NCBI GenBank assembly: GCA_027032075.1
Contig: JALVOC010000089.1
Location: forward strand, 1 to 64,000
Source of the DNA: Chromatiales bacterium
Lineage (GTDB): Bacteria > Pseudomonadota > Gammaproteobacteria > UBA6429 > Thiohalophilaceae
Direction: 5' to 3'
Length of the DNA: 64,000 bases
Shown: positions 7,783 through 15,590 of the stretch, one piece after another
Layout of the letters: the number at the start of each line of letters is the position of its first letter
How positions within the stretch are numbered: the stretch's first letter is position 1
The notes under the pieces: generated by a model
Told to the model about the DNA's origin: nothing
Database searches by the model: none
What the model saw: the letters and a program-made list of their open reading frames with translations, nothing else
Made by a program: the position numbers and the translations under genes

Positions 7783-8874
7783 ATGTATAAAGCAACACTA
7801 TTCTGTCTTTTCATTTGCCTCTCATCCCTGCTGGGATGCGCCACCCAGGAAAAACAGGATGAGCCGAAGCGCCCGCCTTTCTGGCCATCCCTGCCGGATC
7901 TGCCGCGTTTCGAATACGAGTTTACCCTGCGCAATGACTTGAGTATTGCTGACAGGAAGAAATTCAACAGCTTCAGGGCGGCGGTAACGGGAGAACTCCT
8001 GCGCCCGAAGATAAAACTCATAAAACCACTTGATGTTGCAGCCTATCAGGGGCGCATAATCGTCAGTGACAGCGTGATGCGGATTGTTTATCTTTTTGAT
8101 GTGCCACGGCGTCTCACGGTGACTTTCGGCCAGCGCGGCAAAGGCAAGCTGCAAAAGCCGCTGGGTGTGGCGATAGATGGCGAACTCAATTATTACATTA
8201 GCGATGCAGGCAAACGCAGTGTCGCTGTTTATGATTCGGGTGGCCATTACCAGCGCCATATCGGCGGGCCCGATGATCTTCTCAAGCCAACCGACGTCGC
8301 GGTAAGCAGGGATGGCAGCCGCATCTATGTTGTGGATGCAGGTGGAGTGGACAACAAGCAGCATCGTATCGTTGCGTATGATGCGGAAGGCAAGAAACTT
8401 TTTACGATTGGCGAGCGGGGGACCGCAGCCGGAAAGTTCAATTTACCCACCCATGCGGCAGTGGCACCAGACGGTACCCTGTTTGTTCTGGATACCGGCA
8501 ACTTCCGCGTACAGGCCTTTGATCCGGATGGTAACTACCTTCGCAGTTGGGGCGGTGTTGGCAGTGGTTTTGGTCTGTTTGCCAGACCACGCGGTATTGC
8601 GGTGGACAATGACGGCAATATCTATGTGACGGACGCCAATTTCGCCAATCTGCAGATTTTCAATTCCAGGGGACAGTTGCTGATGGCTCTTGGCCACGGC
8701 GGCGTCAAGGACGAGCCGGGTGTTTATTCACTTATCGCCGGTGTCGCCGTTGATGAGACGGGCCGGATCTATCTCGTGGATCAGCGTTTCCGGAAAATTG
8801 AGGTCATCAAACGGCTGAGCAGGAAAGAAGGTGAAGCGATTATGCGTGAATTCGGAGTGCAGCCGCCACCTTGA
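7783..8874 (+). CDS. NHL-repeat beta-propeller lipoprotein
   Basis: 363 residues. The N-terminus has a lipobox (SSLLGC, lipid on C19), so the protein is probably membrane-anchored outside the cytoplasm. Repeating units such as LGVAIDGELNYYISDAGKRSVAVYD, PTHAAVAPDGTLFVLDTGNFRVQAFD and PRGIAVDNDGNIYVTDANFANLQIF show NHL repeats, with about six blades forming a propeller. NHL proteins of this type are often found beside multiheme cytochromes, and here a pentaheme cytochrome gene is convergent and only 44 bases away. The role is probably protein interaction or scaffolding in a redox complex (inference). An AAAAGGGA Shine-Dalgarno-like run precedes the ATG. Confidence 0.85.
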   Translation: MYKATLFCLFICLSSLLGCATQEKQDEPKRPPFWPSLPDLPRFEYEFTLRNDLSIADRKKFNSFRAAVTGELLRPKIKLIKPLDVAAYQGRIIVSDSVMRIVYLFDVPRRLTVTFGQRGKGKLQKPLGVAIDGELNYYISDAGKRSVAVYDSGGHYQRHIGGPDDLLKPTDVAVSRDGSRIYVVDAGGVDNKQHRIVAYDAEGKKLFTIGERGTAAGKFNLPTHAAVAPDGTLFVLDTGNFRVQAFDPDGNYLRSWGGVGSGFGLFARPRGIAVDNDGNIYVTDANFANLQIFNSRGQLLMALGHGGVKDEPGVYSLIAGVAVDETGRIYLVDQRFRKIEVIKRLSRKEGEAIMREFGVQPPP

Positions 8875-8918
8875 GCCATTCCTCTGAATCGTTATTCGTT
8901 ATTCACGCAAGAGGCTGT

Positions 8919-9818
8919 TTATTTGTTGTGGCAGGTCAGGCAGAGTGTCGATTGCTCGTTGACCCGCATGAAAGAGGGAATCAAGGGACCGCCAGGGGTA
9001 CCGTTAACCGGTGTGCCGTGCGGGTTATGGCAGGAGGCACATTCCACTTCAAAACCTTCCCCCGAGTTGTAAAAGCGCAGTTCGTTGCTGTCGGCACGCC
9101 CGTTGGCATTGGTATCGTAAAAACTGATGTTACCGGTGGTGGCGGTGGTGGCATTGAAGTCATAAATCGCGGTGTCGGGTAATGAAACCCCAACGGGATG
9201 ATCGTCACGCAGATCGGTATCGATAAAAAACGCGGCAAAATCCGGTGCAAAAAGATTGGTGGCGTTGTGGCACTGCATGCAGTCTCCGAATTTGGCATGC
9301 AGAGTGGGTGAGTTGTCCGGCCAGGTGTCGAGAAAAGCGTCGTTTTGAGTGGTTTCCTGCGTGCTGTCGTACGAACTCAATCCGGGACGATTGGGCATGT
9401 TGATGACGGAGTCGATGGCGACGGTGCCATCGTGGCACGACAGGCATACCAGCGAATTCACGCCCGGGGCGGTCGGAGTCTGCCCGGAGGTGAGGGGTTT
9501 GTTATAAAGGGTATAACTCGTTCCGGGATTGGTGCGGTTCCAGAGAGGGGCGCCGATGGTGGAGTTGGCGCCGTGCGGGGTGTGGCAGTAAACACACACC
9601 TCGCCATAATCATTGCGGGAGCTGTCCATATTGACCGAGGCACCGCCCAGATAACTCATGGTCATGTTGTGACGGGTGTTGACGATGCTGTCGATGTTGG
9701 ACGCCTTACTGGCCGGGTCCCAACCGTCGGCATAGACCATTCCGCCGCCGATGGTGGTCAGCATCGCGGCGATGAGCGGGAGAACTTTGCACTGCTTCGA
9801 TGAACGACTGTAATCCAT
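8919..9818 (-). CDS. Exported pentaheme cytochrome c (doubled CXXCH type)
   Basis: 299 residues with a signal sequence (cleavage probably after VYA, residue 30) and five haem-binding motifs: CVYCH 75-79, CLSCH 125-129, CMQCH 180-184, CASCH 260-264 and CLTCH 293-297. The segments CVYCHTPHG and CASCHNPHG are typical of periplasmic multiheme cytochromes in which the haem motif is followed by PHG. It should be a periplasmic electron carrier; redox partners are unknown. An FNR/Anr-like box lies about 90 bases upstream of the start, suggesting oxygen-responsive control. It is convergent with the NHL lipoprotein gene. Confidence 0.9.
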   Translation of the reverse strand: MDYSRSSKQCKVLPLIAAMLTTIGGGMVYADGWDPASKASNIDSIVNTRHNMTMSYLGGASVNMDSSRNDYGEVCVYCHTPHGANSTIGAPLWNRTNPGTSYTLYNKPLTSGQTPTAPGVNSLVCLSCHDGTVAIDSVINMPNRPGLSSYDSTQETTQNDAFLDTWPDNSPTLHAKFGDCMQCHNATNLFAPDFAAFFIDTDLRDDHPVGVSLPDTAIYDFNATTATTGNISFYDTNANGRADSNELRFYNSGEGFEVECASCHNPHGTPVNGTPGGPLIPSFMRVNEQSTLCLTCHNK

Positions 9819-9906
9819 TATCTCCTGGACTCCTTAGCCAAGCGCAATTTCTTGAGAAAGGTACAATATTTTTACTGTATTTTCTATAGATGCATGCGGT
9901 ATGCCA

Positions 9907-9920
9907 TTGATCTAAATCAC
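9907..9920 (-). promoter_or_regulatory. FNR/Anr-like box upstream of the pentaheme cytochrome gene
   Basis: TTGAT-CTAA-ATCAC matches the established FNR/Anr consensus TTGAT-N4-ATCAA at nine of ten defined positions. It lies 89 bases upstream of the cytochrome ATG on the minus strand, a plausible distance for an activator site near -40. The surrounding 300 bases (9819-10117) have no gene and are AT-rich. Confidence 0.55.
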
Positions 9921-10117
9921 TGATCCATCGCATTTATCGAAAAATAATTTTGCAAAATCGGGAAATTTGTCAGATTTGTTTCTCGATATCGGGAATGGTT
10001 CGATGTGTCATTGTGCGGAAAAACTGTGATTTGTGGCGGGTAGCGTTAGCCATGGTGAGAATACGGCGCATGCTTTCAGGATAAGTTTGGCGCATACAAG
10101 AGAGAGACCGGCATTTT

Positions 10118-10206
10118 CTAAATAGGCGTTCCGAATACCAATACACTTGGGAAACCAGAATCTGCCAATAATGTTAAGTGATCTGGTATTCGGAACACTT
10201 ATTCAG
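10118..10206. mobile_element. Short family 1 element (89 bp) with both terminal repeats
   Basis: Begins CTAAATAGGCGTTCCGAATACCA and ends TGGTATTCGGAACACTTATTCAG. Compared with the 207-bp element at 45706-45912 it has both ends but lacks the central palindrome. The join falls at GAAAC, which occurs on both sides of the missing segment in the long form. It encodes nothing and looks like a miniature, non-autonomous inverted-repeat element. Confidence 0.85.
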
Positions 10207-10271
10207 GCCGGACTCAAGTTTATTGTGCAATGCCGTGGTCGTTTCCGGTTTAAGGGTACAGCAGGGGGATA

Positions 10272-10311
10272 CGGCATTGAAACCGGAGTTTGACCTCCGG
10301 TTTCAATGCCG
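10272..10311. other. Perfect 17-bp hairpin
   Basis: CGGCATTGAAACCGGAG (10272-10288) and its exact complement (10295-10311) enclose a 6-base loop, TTTGAC. There is no T-run on either side, so it is not a classical intrinsic terminator. It sits 9 bases beyond the stop of the duplicated lipoprotein gene and may still act as a 3' end or stabilising structure. Confidence 0.7.
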
Positions 10312-10320
10312 GGGAACGGA

Positions 10321-10866
10321 TCAGGAATGGTGCTGTTCATACTTTTTTATTAAGCCAGTCGGCCGCTTTTTTTTGTTCTGCTTGTTGAGCACGAAAACGA
10401 GGGTTTCACCATTTGGGCCTGCACCGATCATGCTGTACTGGTAATTCGGATGCCCGAAGTCGCGTACCGTTTTCATATCGTCGAAATTGTTGAATATGTA
10501 GATACGACCGTGTTTGACCATTTCTGCATAGAAATCTTCAGCGGGTTTTGCCTTACCGTCGAAAAGATCAACAACAGGAATGCCAGAGCGCTTTTTTTTG
10601 TCCTTTTTCGTCAAACCGAAAACCAGGGTTTCGTTGTTTGGTCCTGCGCCGATACGGGTGAGGCGATAGGGCGTTTCCCCCAGTTTCAGAAAATCCGTAT
10701 ATAATTTTCGGTCATAAAAAACATGGATGCGGCCTTCATGGTGAACTTCATAAACTTCACTGACGCCTCCTCCTGCTTTGGTCATGCTGGTTGTGCCACA
10801 GGCGCTCAGCAACATCACAGTGACTGCCACTAAAATAAAATTTTCAATATTTTTAAGAATCATCAA
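10321..10866 (-). CDS. Lipoprotein with an internally duplicated module
   Basis: 181 residues with a lipobox (LLSAC, lipid on C22). The mature part is two copies of the same unit of about 65 residues: EGRIHVFYDRKLYTDFLKLGE then LTRIGAGPNNETLVFGLTKKDKKKR; and HGRIYIFNNFDDMKTVRDFGH then YSMIGAGPNGETLVFVLNKQNKKKR. Conserved features are GRI(H/Y)(V/I)F, IGAGPN(N/G)ETLVF and a basic KKKR end. I do not recognise the family. It is a single gene, with a perfect hairpin just beyond its stop. Its place is presumably a periplasmic face of a membrane. Confidence 0.7.
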   Translation of the reverse strand: MMILKNIENFILVAVTVMLLSACGTTSMTKAGGGVSEVYEVHHEGRIHVFYDRKLYTDFLKLGETPYRLTRIGAGPNNETLVFGLTKKDKKKRSGIPVVDLFDGKAKPAEDFYAEMVKHGRIYIFNNFDDMKTVRDFGHPNYQYSMIGAGPNGETLVFVLNKQNKKKRPTGLIKKYEQHHS

Positions 10867-10999
10867 CAGAGTCTCCCAAAATTAATAACCTCTGGGATGC
10901 GATGCTACGGGATGATGATTGCAGAATTGTTACATGTGGCTGGTGTTTTTGGTCCTGCGAATGATTCATATATTAAGGAATACCAAAGCAGAAGCCGGC

Positions 11000-11662
11000 T
11001 TATAGTGGCTTGATCAGATCGGCAGAGTCATTGATGGGATTGTTGACAGCGGTACTCACCGCATACATCTGTAACAGGGCGGAATCAACCGGCTGCAGTA
11101 ATTCCTGTAAAACGGATTCATCACCGAAATTCGGATCAAGCCAGGTGTTGTAATTTTCCGCTAACATAATCGCAGGCATGCGCTCATGAATTTTTCCAAC
11201 CAGTTCATTTGCCGGGGTGGTGATGATGGTAAAGGAATTGATGGTGTGCTCACCTTCCCAATATTCCCATAGGCCGGCAAAGGCGAACAGCGGTGCCTGT
11301 TTCATCCTGATGAAATAAGGTTGTTTGCCGTGCGCCTCACTGTGCCATTCGTAAAAACCGCTCGTCGGGATCAGACAACGGCGGTGTTTGTACGCGCTGC
11401 GGTAGGCGGGACGCTCGGCCAGGGTTTCGGCTTTGGCATTGATCATTTTGTATTTGGAGGATGGTTCCTTCGCCCAGTGGGGGATCAATCCCCAATGCAT
11501 CAGTGAGCAGGCGCGACCGTCAGCCGGGGCCTGCCAGATCACCGGGGCGTCACTGCCGGGGGTGACGTTGTATGAGGGATGAAATTCAGGCAGCGGACCC
11601 TCGATGTCAAAATAGGGGCCGATGAATTCCGCACCGGCAGCGATGGTGTAACGGCCGCACAT
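11000..11662 (-). CDS. yedK: SRAP domain protein (YedK/HMCES family)
   Basis: 220 residues starting MCGRYT, the hallmark of SRAP proteins, in which Cys2 becomes the N-terminus and forms a covalent thiazolidine link to abasic sites in single-stranded DNA. Other conserved segments are MINAKAETLAERPAYR, RCLIPTSGFYEW and IHERMPAIM, which carry the family Asn, Glu and His residues. It is the third gene of a tight minus-strand group (TrmH-type methyltransferase, cytochrome c, SRAP), with 20 bases between it and the cytochrome gene. Confidence 0.93.
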   Translation of the reverse strand: MCGRYTIAAGAEFIGPYFDIEGPLPEFHPSYNVTPGSDAPVIWQAPADGRACSLMHWGLIPHWAKEPSSKYKMINAKAETLAERPAYRSAYKHRRCLIPTSGFYEWHSEAHGKQPYFIRMKQAPLFAFAGLWEYWEGEHTINSFTIITTPANELVGKIHERMPAIMLAENYNTWLDPNFGDESVLQELLQPVDSALLQMYAVSTAVNNPINDSADLIKPL

Positions 11663-11682
11663 GTGAATCCCCCTTTCTGCGA

Positions 11683-12039
11683 TTATTCGCTATAGCGGTA
11701 ATACCGCCGGTTCAGATAGCGCACGACCTCCTCGACATCGCCGCTGTTCCATTGCAGCCGCAACTCCCCGGCCCAGCGAATCACCCAATGACGGATCGCA
11801 TCGCGGTTCTTCGCGTTCCTGCGTTTTCTGATATGTACAGTGCTGTCATGGCAGTGCTCACAATAGGTCTCATACAGAAGCTGGCCGCGGGAAGCCGCGG
11901 GCAATGTTGTGGCTGGTGTGGTCTTGCCGGAGCGGCTTTGCGCTTGCGTTTCTTCAGGTAGTGAAGGTGTCGCGGGAATCGCGCGTGCGCTGACGCTTAT
12001 GAGCAACAACAGCAGGGTGGTGCCGATCAATTTTGTCAT
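11683..12039 (-). CDS. Small exported monoheme cytochrome c
   Basis: 118 residues from the ATG at 12039, which has a strong GGGAGG ribosome site and opens a signal peptide (MTKLIGTTLLLLLISVSARA). One haem motif, CEHCH, follows in GQLLYETYCEHCHDSTVHIR, and the C-terminus has the VVRYLNRRYYR helix typical of small class I cytochromes. It lacks an obvious C-terminal Met ligand beyond the haem, so the axial ligation is uncertain. It lies between the TrmH-type gene (10-base gap) and the SRAP gene and is probably cotranscribed. Its electron partners are unknown. Confidence 0.8.
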   Translation of the reverse strand: MTKLIGTTLLLLLISVSARAIPATPSLPEETQAQSRSGKTTPATTLPAASRGQLLYETYCEHCHDSTVHIRKRRNAKNRDAIRHWVIRWAGELRLQWNSGDVEEVVRYLNRRYYRYSE

Positions 12040-12049
12040 ATCAACCTCC

Positions 12050-12616
12050 CTATGGAGAGTCTGGGGTGTCGCCATGATGTTGGCGAAGGTATTCGTACAT
12101 GACGATGGAGCCGGCGACACTGACGTTGAGGCTTTCCATTTTGCCATGATGAGGAATATTCAGGCAGCGGATATCGGGATAGTCGTCCGGGTTGAAGCTG
12201 AAGCCGAGTCCCTCATTGCCGAGGATAAAGGCACTTTTGTCTGGAAGCATGGTGTGATAAAGCACGTTTTCACAGCTTGCCTCCAGCCGGAACAAGGTAT
12301 AGCCATGCTGTTGCAGATCCTGGTAACACTCCCGGAAAGTATCATGAAAGCGGGCCGGCACCTTGCGAAAGGCGCCTTTCGCCGGAGCAGGATCAAAGGG
12401 CTCACTGTTGATCAGATGTATTTCGCGGGCGCCAAACGCTTCCGCACTGCGAAACAGTTTGGGGATGTTGAACCCCGCTTTCAGATGGTCCAGCACCAGG
12501 ATGAACGCGTTCGGGCCGGGTGTGGCCAGTTTGTTACGCTGCCGCTCCCTGGTGTAACGCTGCATTGCGTTTTTATGCCGCTGGCGGCGTTTTTTTCTTT
12601 CCTGCCGGCTGACCAT
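12050..12616 (-). CDS. TrmH/SpoU-family RNA 2'-O-methyltransferase
   Basis: 188 residues with a very basic N-terminus (RQERKKRRQRHKNAMQRYTRERQR) and the three SPOUT motifs: NIPKLFRSAEAFGA (motif 1), FILGNEGLGFS (motif 2) and LNIPHHGKMESLNVSVAGSIVMYE (motif 3), which together form the knotted AdoMet site. The family methylates ribose 2'-OH in tRNA or rRNA; which RNA is not clear from sequence. It is probably the first gene of the operon with the small cytochrome c and SRAP genes. Confidence 0.9.
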   Translation of the reverse strand: MVSRQERKKRRQRHKNAMQRYTRERQRNKLATPGPNAFILVLDHLKAGFNIPKLFRSAEAFGAREIHLINSEPFDPAPAKGAFRKVPARFHDTFRECYQDLQQHGYTLFRLEASCENVLYHTMLPDKSAFILGNEGLGFSFNPDDYPDIRCLNIPHHGKMESLNVSVAGSIVMYEYLRQHHGDTPDSP

Positions 12617-12725
12617 GGTGGTTTCTAATCTGTTCGGGATCCGCTTTCAATCATACAGGATGCGTTCTTCCCGGGGAAAATACATATAAAACACAGGGTT
12701 ATGAAAAAAAGAGGCTGCTTCCCTC

Positions 12726-12753
12726 TTGAAATATAAGAAAACGCTAATATACT
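12726..12753 (+). promoter_or_regulatory. Promoter with embedded inverted-repeat operator, rhodanese gene
   Basis: TTGAAA (12726-12731), a 16-base spacer and TATACT (12748-12753) make a credible sigma-70 promoter. The spacer contains the inverted repeat ATATAAG-N6-CTAATAT (12731-12750). Almost the same promoter and operator occurs at 31834-31861 before the DUF2892 gene, differing by one base in the central N6 and one in the -10. A repressor binding here would block RNA polymerase directly. Confidence 0.7.
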
Positions 12754-12784
12754 AACCGCCATTGGTCACGAATGGAGAATATCT

Positions 12785-13123
12785 ATGTACTGGAACATCA
12801 AGGAAATCGAAGCCCCCGAACTGGCGCAACGGCTGGACAGCGGCGGCGGTAATGTGCGTGTCATCGACGTGCGCGAAATGAATGAAATCAAGGCAGGGAC
12901 CGTTCCAGGTGCCGAGGCCATGCCAATGGCAAGCATACCGGTGAGAATGCATGAACTGAAGCAGGATGAAGAGCTGGTCGTTGTCTGCCGCAGCGGCGCC
13001 CGCTCCGCCCAGGTGTGCATGTTCCTGCAGCAGCAAGGCTATGACAATGTCTTCAACCTGCGTGGCGGGATGATGGCCTGGGCGCGTTCGGGGCATCAGA
13101 TCGGTTTGTCAAAAGCCGGCTGA
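12785..13123 (+). CDS. Rhodanese-like sulfurtransferase
   Basis: 112 residues forming one rhodanese domain. VRVIDVREMNEIKAGTVPGAEAMP is the N-terminal signature, and the active-site loop CRSGAR starts at C68, the residue that would carry the persulfide. It has no signal peptide, so it should act in the cytoplasm. Such single-domain proteins move sulfane sulfur between carriers. It stands alone between its own promoter and a strong terminator. The promoter is nearly identical to that of the DUF2892 gene at 31.9 kb; rhodanese and DUF2892 are joined in one polypeptide in E. coli YgaP, which supports a shared function. Confidence 0.92.
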   Translation: MYWNIKEIEAPELAQRLDSGGGNVRVIDVREMNEIKAGTVPGAEAMPMASIPVRMHELKQDEELVVVCRSGARSAQVCMFLQQQGYDNVFNLRGGMMAWARSGHQIGLSKAG

Positions 13124-13150
13124 AGAACGGCCGATTTCCGGGCCCGGGAG

Positions 13151-13186
13151 ACAGGCCGGCAGCATGAACTGCCGGCCTGTTTTTTT
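13151..13186 (+). terminator. Intrinsic terminator after the rhodanese gene
   Basis: A perfect 12-bp stem (ACAGGCCGGCAG with CTGCCGGCCTGT) around the loop CATGAA is followed by a run of seven T. It lies 28 bases after the rhodanese stop. Confidence 0.93.
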
Positions 13187-13198
13187 GTGCGGCGGCGA

Positions 13199-13621
13199 TC
13201 AGGCGGCCTGCTGGGCGGCGATCAACGGGAAAATCTGTTCGTTTTCGTATTTGATCCGTTGCTTGATCAAACGGAATATTTCCTCGCTCTCCTCCAGCAG
13301 GGCATCGTGATCGATTGCTTCCGTCACCGGTTTACACCAATGGCGGAGGTAGGTGGAAAAGCGTTTTTTGATTTCCCGGCCGCTGTCATGAAAATTTCTG
13401 GCGACCTCCCTGATGGCGGCGTCACTGTGTTCGGAAAGTCCCGAATAAATGGTATTGTCCTCAAAAACCAGATGGATCCACACCTTTTCCTTGAAACGGG
13501 ACATGAGTTCACATACATAGGGATTGGTGTGCAGCGATTTGTGCGCCACCAGAACGGACAGCACCTCGCACAGTTCGGAAATTTCCTGGTTTTGTTTTTT
13601 CAGATCGTCGAGGGTAAACAT
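13199..13621 (-). CDS. Hemerythrin-like (HHE) domain protein
   Basis: About 140 residues from the ATG at 13621; the frame is open to 13654. The sequence is entirely helical in character, with histidine and glutamate spaced as in HHE cation-binding domains: HLVFEDNTIYSGL, NFHDSGREIKKRF, HW, DHDALLEESEEIF and YENEQIFPLI. Such proteins bind a di-iron centre and sense or store oxygen or nitric oxide, or take part in iron-sulfur repair. There is no signal peptide. Its 3' end faces the rhodanese terminator. I cannot choose among the functions. Confidence 0.7.
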   Translation of the reverse strand: MFTLDDLKKQNQEISELCEVLSVLVAHKSLHTNPYVCELMSRFKEKVWIHLVFEDNTIYSGLSEHSDAAIREVARNFHDSGREIKKRFSTYLRHWCKPVTEAIDHDALLEESEEIFRLIKQRIKYENEQIFPLIAAQQAA

Positions 13622-13944
13622 ACAGCGGATCTCCAGCATTTCGGGGTTTCTCACCTTTAAAACTAGCGTGTTAACACGCCCGTCGCAACAGGGATGAGGG
13701 GTGTCGCCGCTGTGGCCGCCCGCTTTTATCCATTCGATTGACGAAGATCACCTTCGGCAGGTGCAGCCAGGCCGGGCGGGGTGATGTTTGTCTGCGGCAG
13801 TTTCGCCAGGGGGCAAAATTAGCGGATTTTACCCGTGCCCGCGGCGGGGATGCCGGGAGAATGGTTTACCCGCTATCGTTAAGCGATTATGATCAACTGC
13901 CCAGTTAATATTGGAACAGGCTTTGCCTGCTTGAAGAACCCGCG

Positions 13945-15015
13945 ATGACCATGAAGTACAAAACCGACGATCTGCGTATCACCGCCATGAGCGAGGTGAT
14001 GCCGCCCGTGCAACTGCACAAGGATTGCCCGATTACCGATGAGATCAGCAAGCTCATCTTCGATACCCGCACCGAGATCCACAATATTCTGCAAGGGCGT
14101 GATGATCGTTTACTGGTAATCATCGGCCCCTGTTCCGTGCACGATCCGCAAGCGGCAATGGAGTATGTTTCACGTCTGAAGATAATGCGTGACGAGTTAC
14201 AGGATGATTTGCTGATTGTCATGCGGGTCTATTTTGAAAAGCCACGCACCACTGTCGGCTGGAAAGGCCTGATCAACGATCCGGATCTTGACAACAGTTA
14301 TCAGATCAACAAAGGCTTGCATATTGCACGCAGGCTTTTGCTGGATATCAATCGAGAGGGTGTGCCGGCTGCCACCGAGTTTCTGGATCTCATCACGCCG
14401 CAATATATTGCCGATTTGATCAGCTGGGGCGCCATCGGCGCGCGCACCACCGAGAGCCAGGTGCATCGCGAGCTGGCTTCCGGCCTGTCGTCACCGGTTG
14501 GTTTTAAAAACGGCACGGACGGCACCCTGAGTGTCGCGATCGATGCGGTGCGCGCCGCCAGCCAACCGCACAATTTTCTCTCCCTGACGAAGGCAGGCCA
14601 TTCTGCAATTTTTGCCACCACCGGAAACGAGGACTGCCATATCATTTTGCGCGGCGGCAGGGACCCCAATTACGATGCGGCCAGTGTCGCCGAGGCGGTG
14701 AAGCAACTGCAGGCGGCCGGAATAAACTCGAAACTGATGATCGATTTCAGCCACGCCAACAGCCGCAAACAGGCAGAACGGCAGATCGATGTCGGCCGTG
14801 ATGTCGCTGCACAGATTGCAGGGGGCAACCATCACATCATGGGAGTGATGATCGAAAGCCATCTGGTGGCGGGTCGTCAGAATGTGGAGGACGACAAGCC
14901 GCTGGTGTATGGCCAGAGTATCACCGATGCCTGCATCGGCTGGGAGGAGAGCGAACTCCTCTTGAGGGAACTGGCGGAATCGGTGAGGCAACGCCGTAAA
15001 TCACTGGCTGCCTGA
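13945..15015 (+). CDS. aroG: 3-deoxy-7-phosphoheptulonate (DAHP) synthase, class I
   Basis: 356 residues, the normal length of AroF/G/H enzymes. It condenses phosphoenolpyruvate and erythrose 4-phosphate in the first step of the shikimate pathway. Clear motifs are IIGPCSVHDPQAAMEY, MRVYFEKPRTTVGWKGLINDP, GARTTESQVHRELASGLSSPVGFKNGTDG, ILRGG and IDFSHANS. Which aromatic amino acid inhibits it cannot be read with certainty; AroG is the closest general name. A small hairpin (CAGGCTTTGCCTG) lies just upstream of the start but no leader peptide was seen. It appears to be a single gene. Confidence 0.95.
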   Translation: MTMKYKTDDLRITAMSEVMPPVQLHKDCPITDEISKLIFDTRTEIHNILQGRDDRLLVIIGPCSVHDPQAAMEYVSRLKIMRDELQDDLLIVMRVYFEKPRTTVGWKGLINDPDLDNSYQINKGLHIARRLLLDINREGVPAATEFLDLITPQYIADLISWGAIGARTTESQVHRELASGLSSPVGFKNGTDGTLSVAIDAVRAASQPHNFLSLTKAGHSAIFATTGNEDCHIILRGGRDPNYDAASVAEAVKQLQAAGINSKLMIDFSHANSRKQAERQIDVGRDVAAQIAGGNHHIMGVMIESHLVAGRQNVEDDKPLVYGQSITDACIGWEESELLLRELAESVRQRRKSLAA

Positions 15016-15061
15016 TGATTGGCGAAAAAACACAGATAACACCAGGCGGGGAATAGACGAA

Positions 15062-15253
15062 ATGGAAATGGCCCTATGGGAAAAAATTCTGCTGGGTGTC
15101 CTGGTGCTGGTGGTTGTTTTATGGTTCCGTCCCGGCATCAAGGCGGCATTACAGCGGAGCAGGGAAGCCGAGAACAAGGACTGGAAGGGGGTTTTACTGC
15201 CGATTGGTGCCGTGGTGCTGTTTGTACTGTTGCTGATCATGCTGGTTCGCTGA
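15062..15253 (+). CDS. Two-TM small membrane protein
   Basis: 63 residues with two transmembrane segments (ILLGVLVLVVVLWF and VLLPIGAVVLFVLLLIMLV) separated by a charged loop (KAALQRSREAENKDWKG). I recognise no named family. It follows DAHP synthase by 46 bases on the same strand and precedes slyX. The composition and the hydrophobic pattern make a real gene likely. Confidence 0.6.
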   Translation: MEMALWEKILLGVLVLVVVLWFRPGIKAALQRSREAENKDWKGVLLPIGAVVLFVLLLIMLVR

Positions 15254-15294
15254 ATAAGCGTTTGTAGTTCGTATTGGTATAGCCTTGATTTGGA

Positions 15295-15334
15295 GGGGCA
15301 GGACTCCGCAACCCTGCCCGGTAAACAACGGGCG
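15295..15334 (+). promoter_or_regulatory. Competing hairpins upstream of slyX
   Basis: GGGCAGG (15296-15302) can pair with CCTGCCC (15313-15319), while GCCCG (15316-15320) can pair instead with CGGGC (15330-15334). The pairings are mutually exclusive. This may be an attenuator-like leader or simply a terminator remnant after the small membrane-protein gene. No T-run follows. Confidence 0.3.
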
Positions 15335-15372
15335 GGCACCTTAGCCGCATAATTCATAATTATTTAGCTGCC

Positions 15373-15585
15373 GTGATGAACCTGGAAGAACGCATTACCG
15401 AACTTGAGACCCGCCTTACTTTTCAGGAAGGCGGCATACAGGCGTTAAGCGATGTGCTGGCGCGCCAACAGCAGCAGCTGGAAAGCATGCAGGAGATGTT
15501 GCAGGAGATACAGGCGAGACTGAAAGAACTGGCAGCCACAAAACCGGCTGCACCCACAGCAGAACCTCCGCCGCCACACTATTGA
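15373..15585 (+). CDS. slyX: SlyX family protein
   Basis: 70 residues with the SlyX pattern: LEERITELETRLTFQEGGIQALSDVLARQQQQLESMQ forms a coiled coil, and the C-terminus ends in the proline-rich PPPPHY typical of the family. The function of SlyX is not established. It is convergent with the TRAP large permease gene, with 5 bases between the stops. Confidence 0.92.
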   Translation: MMNLEERITELETRLTFQEGGIQALSDVLARQQQQLESMQEMLQEIQARLKELAATKPAAPTAEPPPPHY

Positions 15586-15590
15586 AGAAC

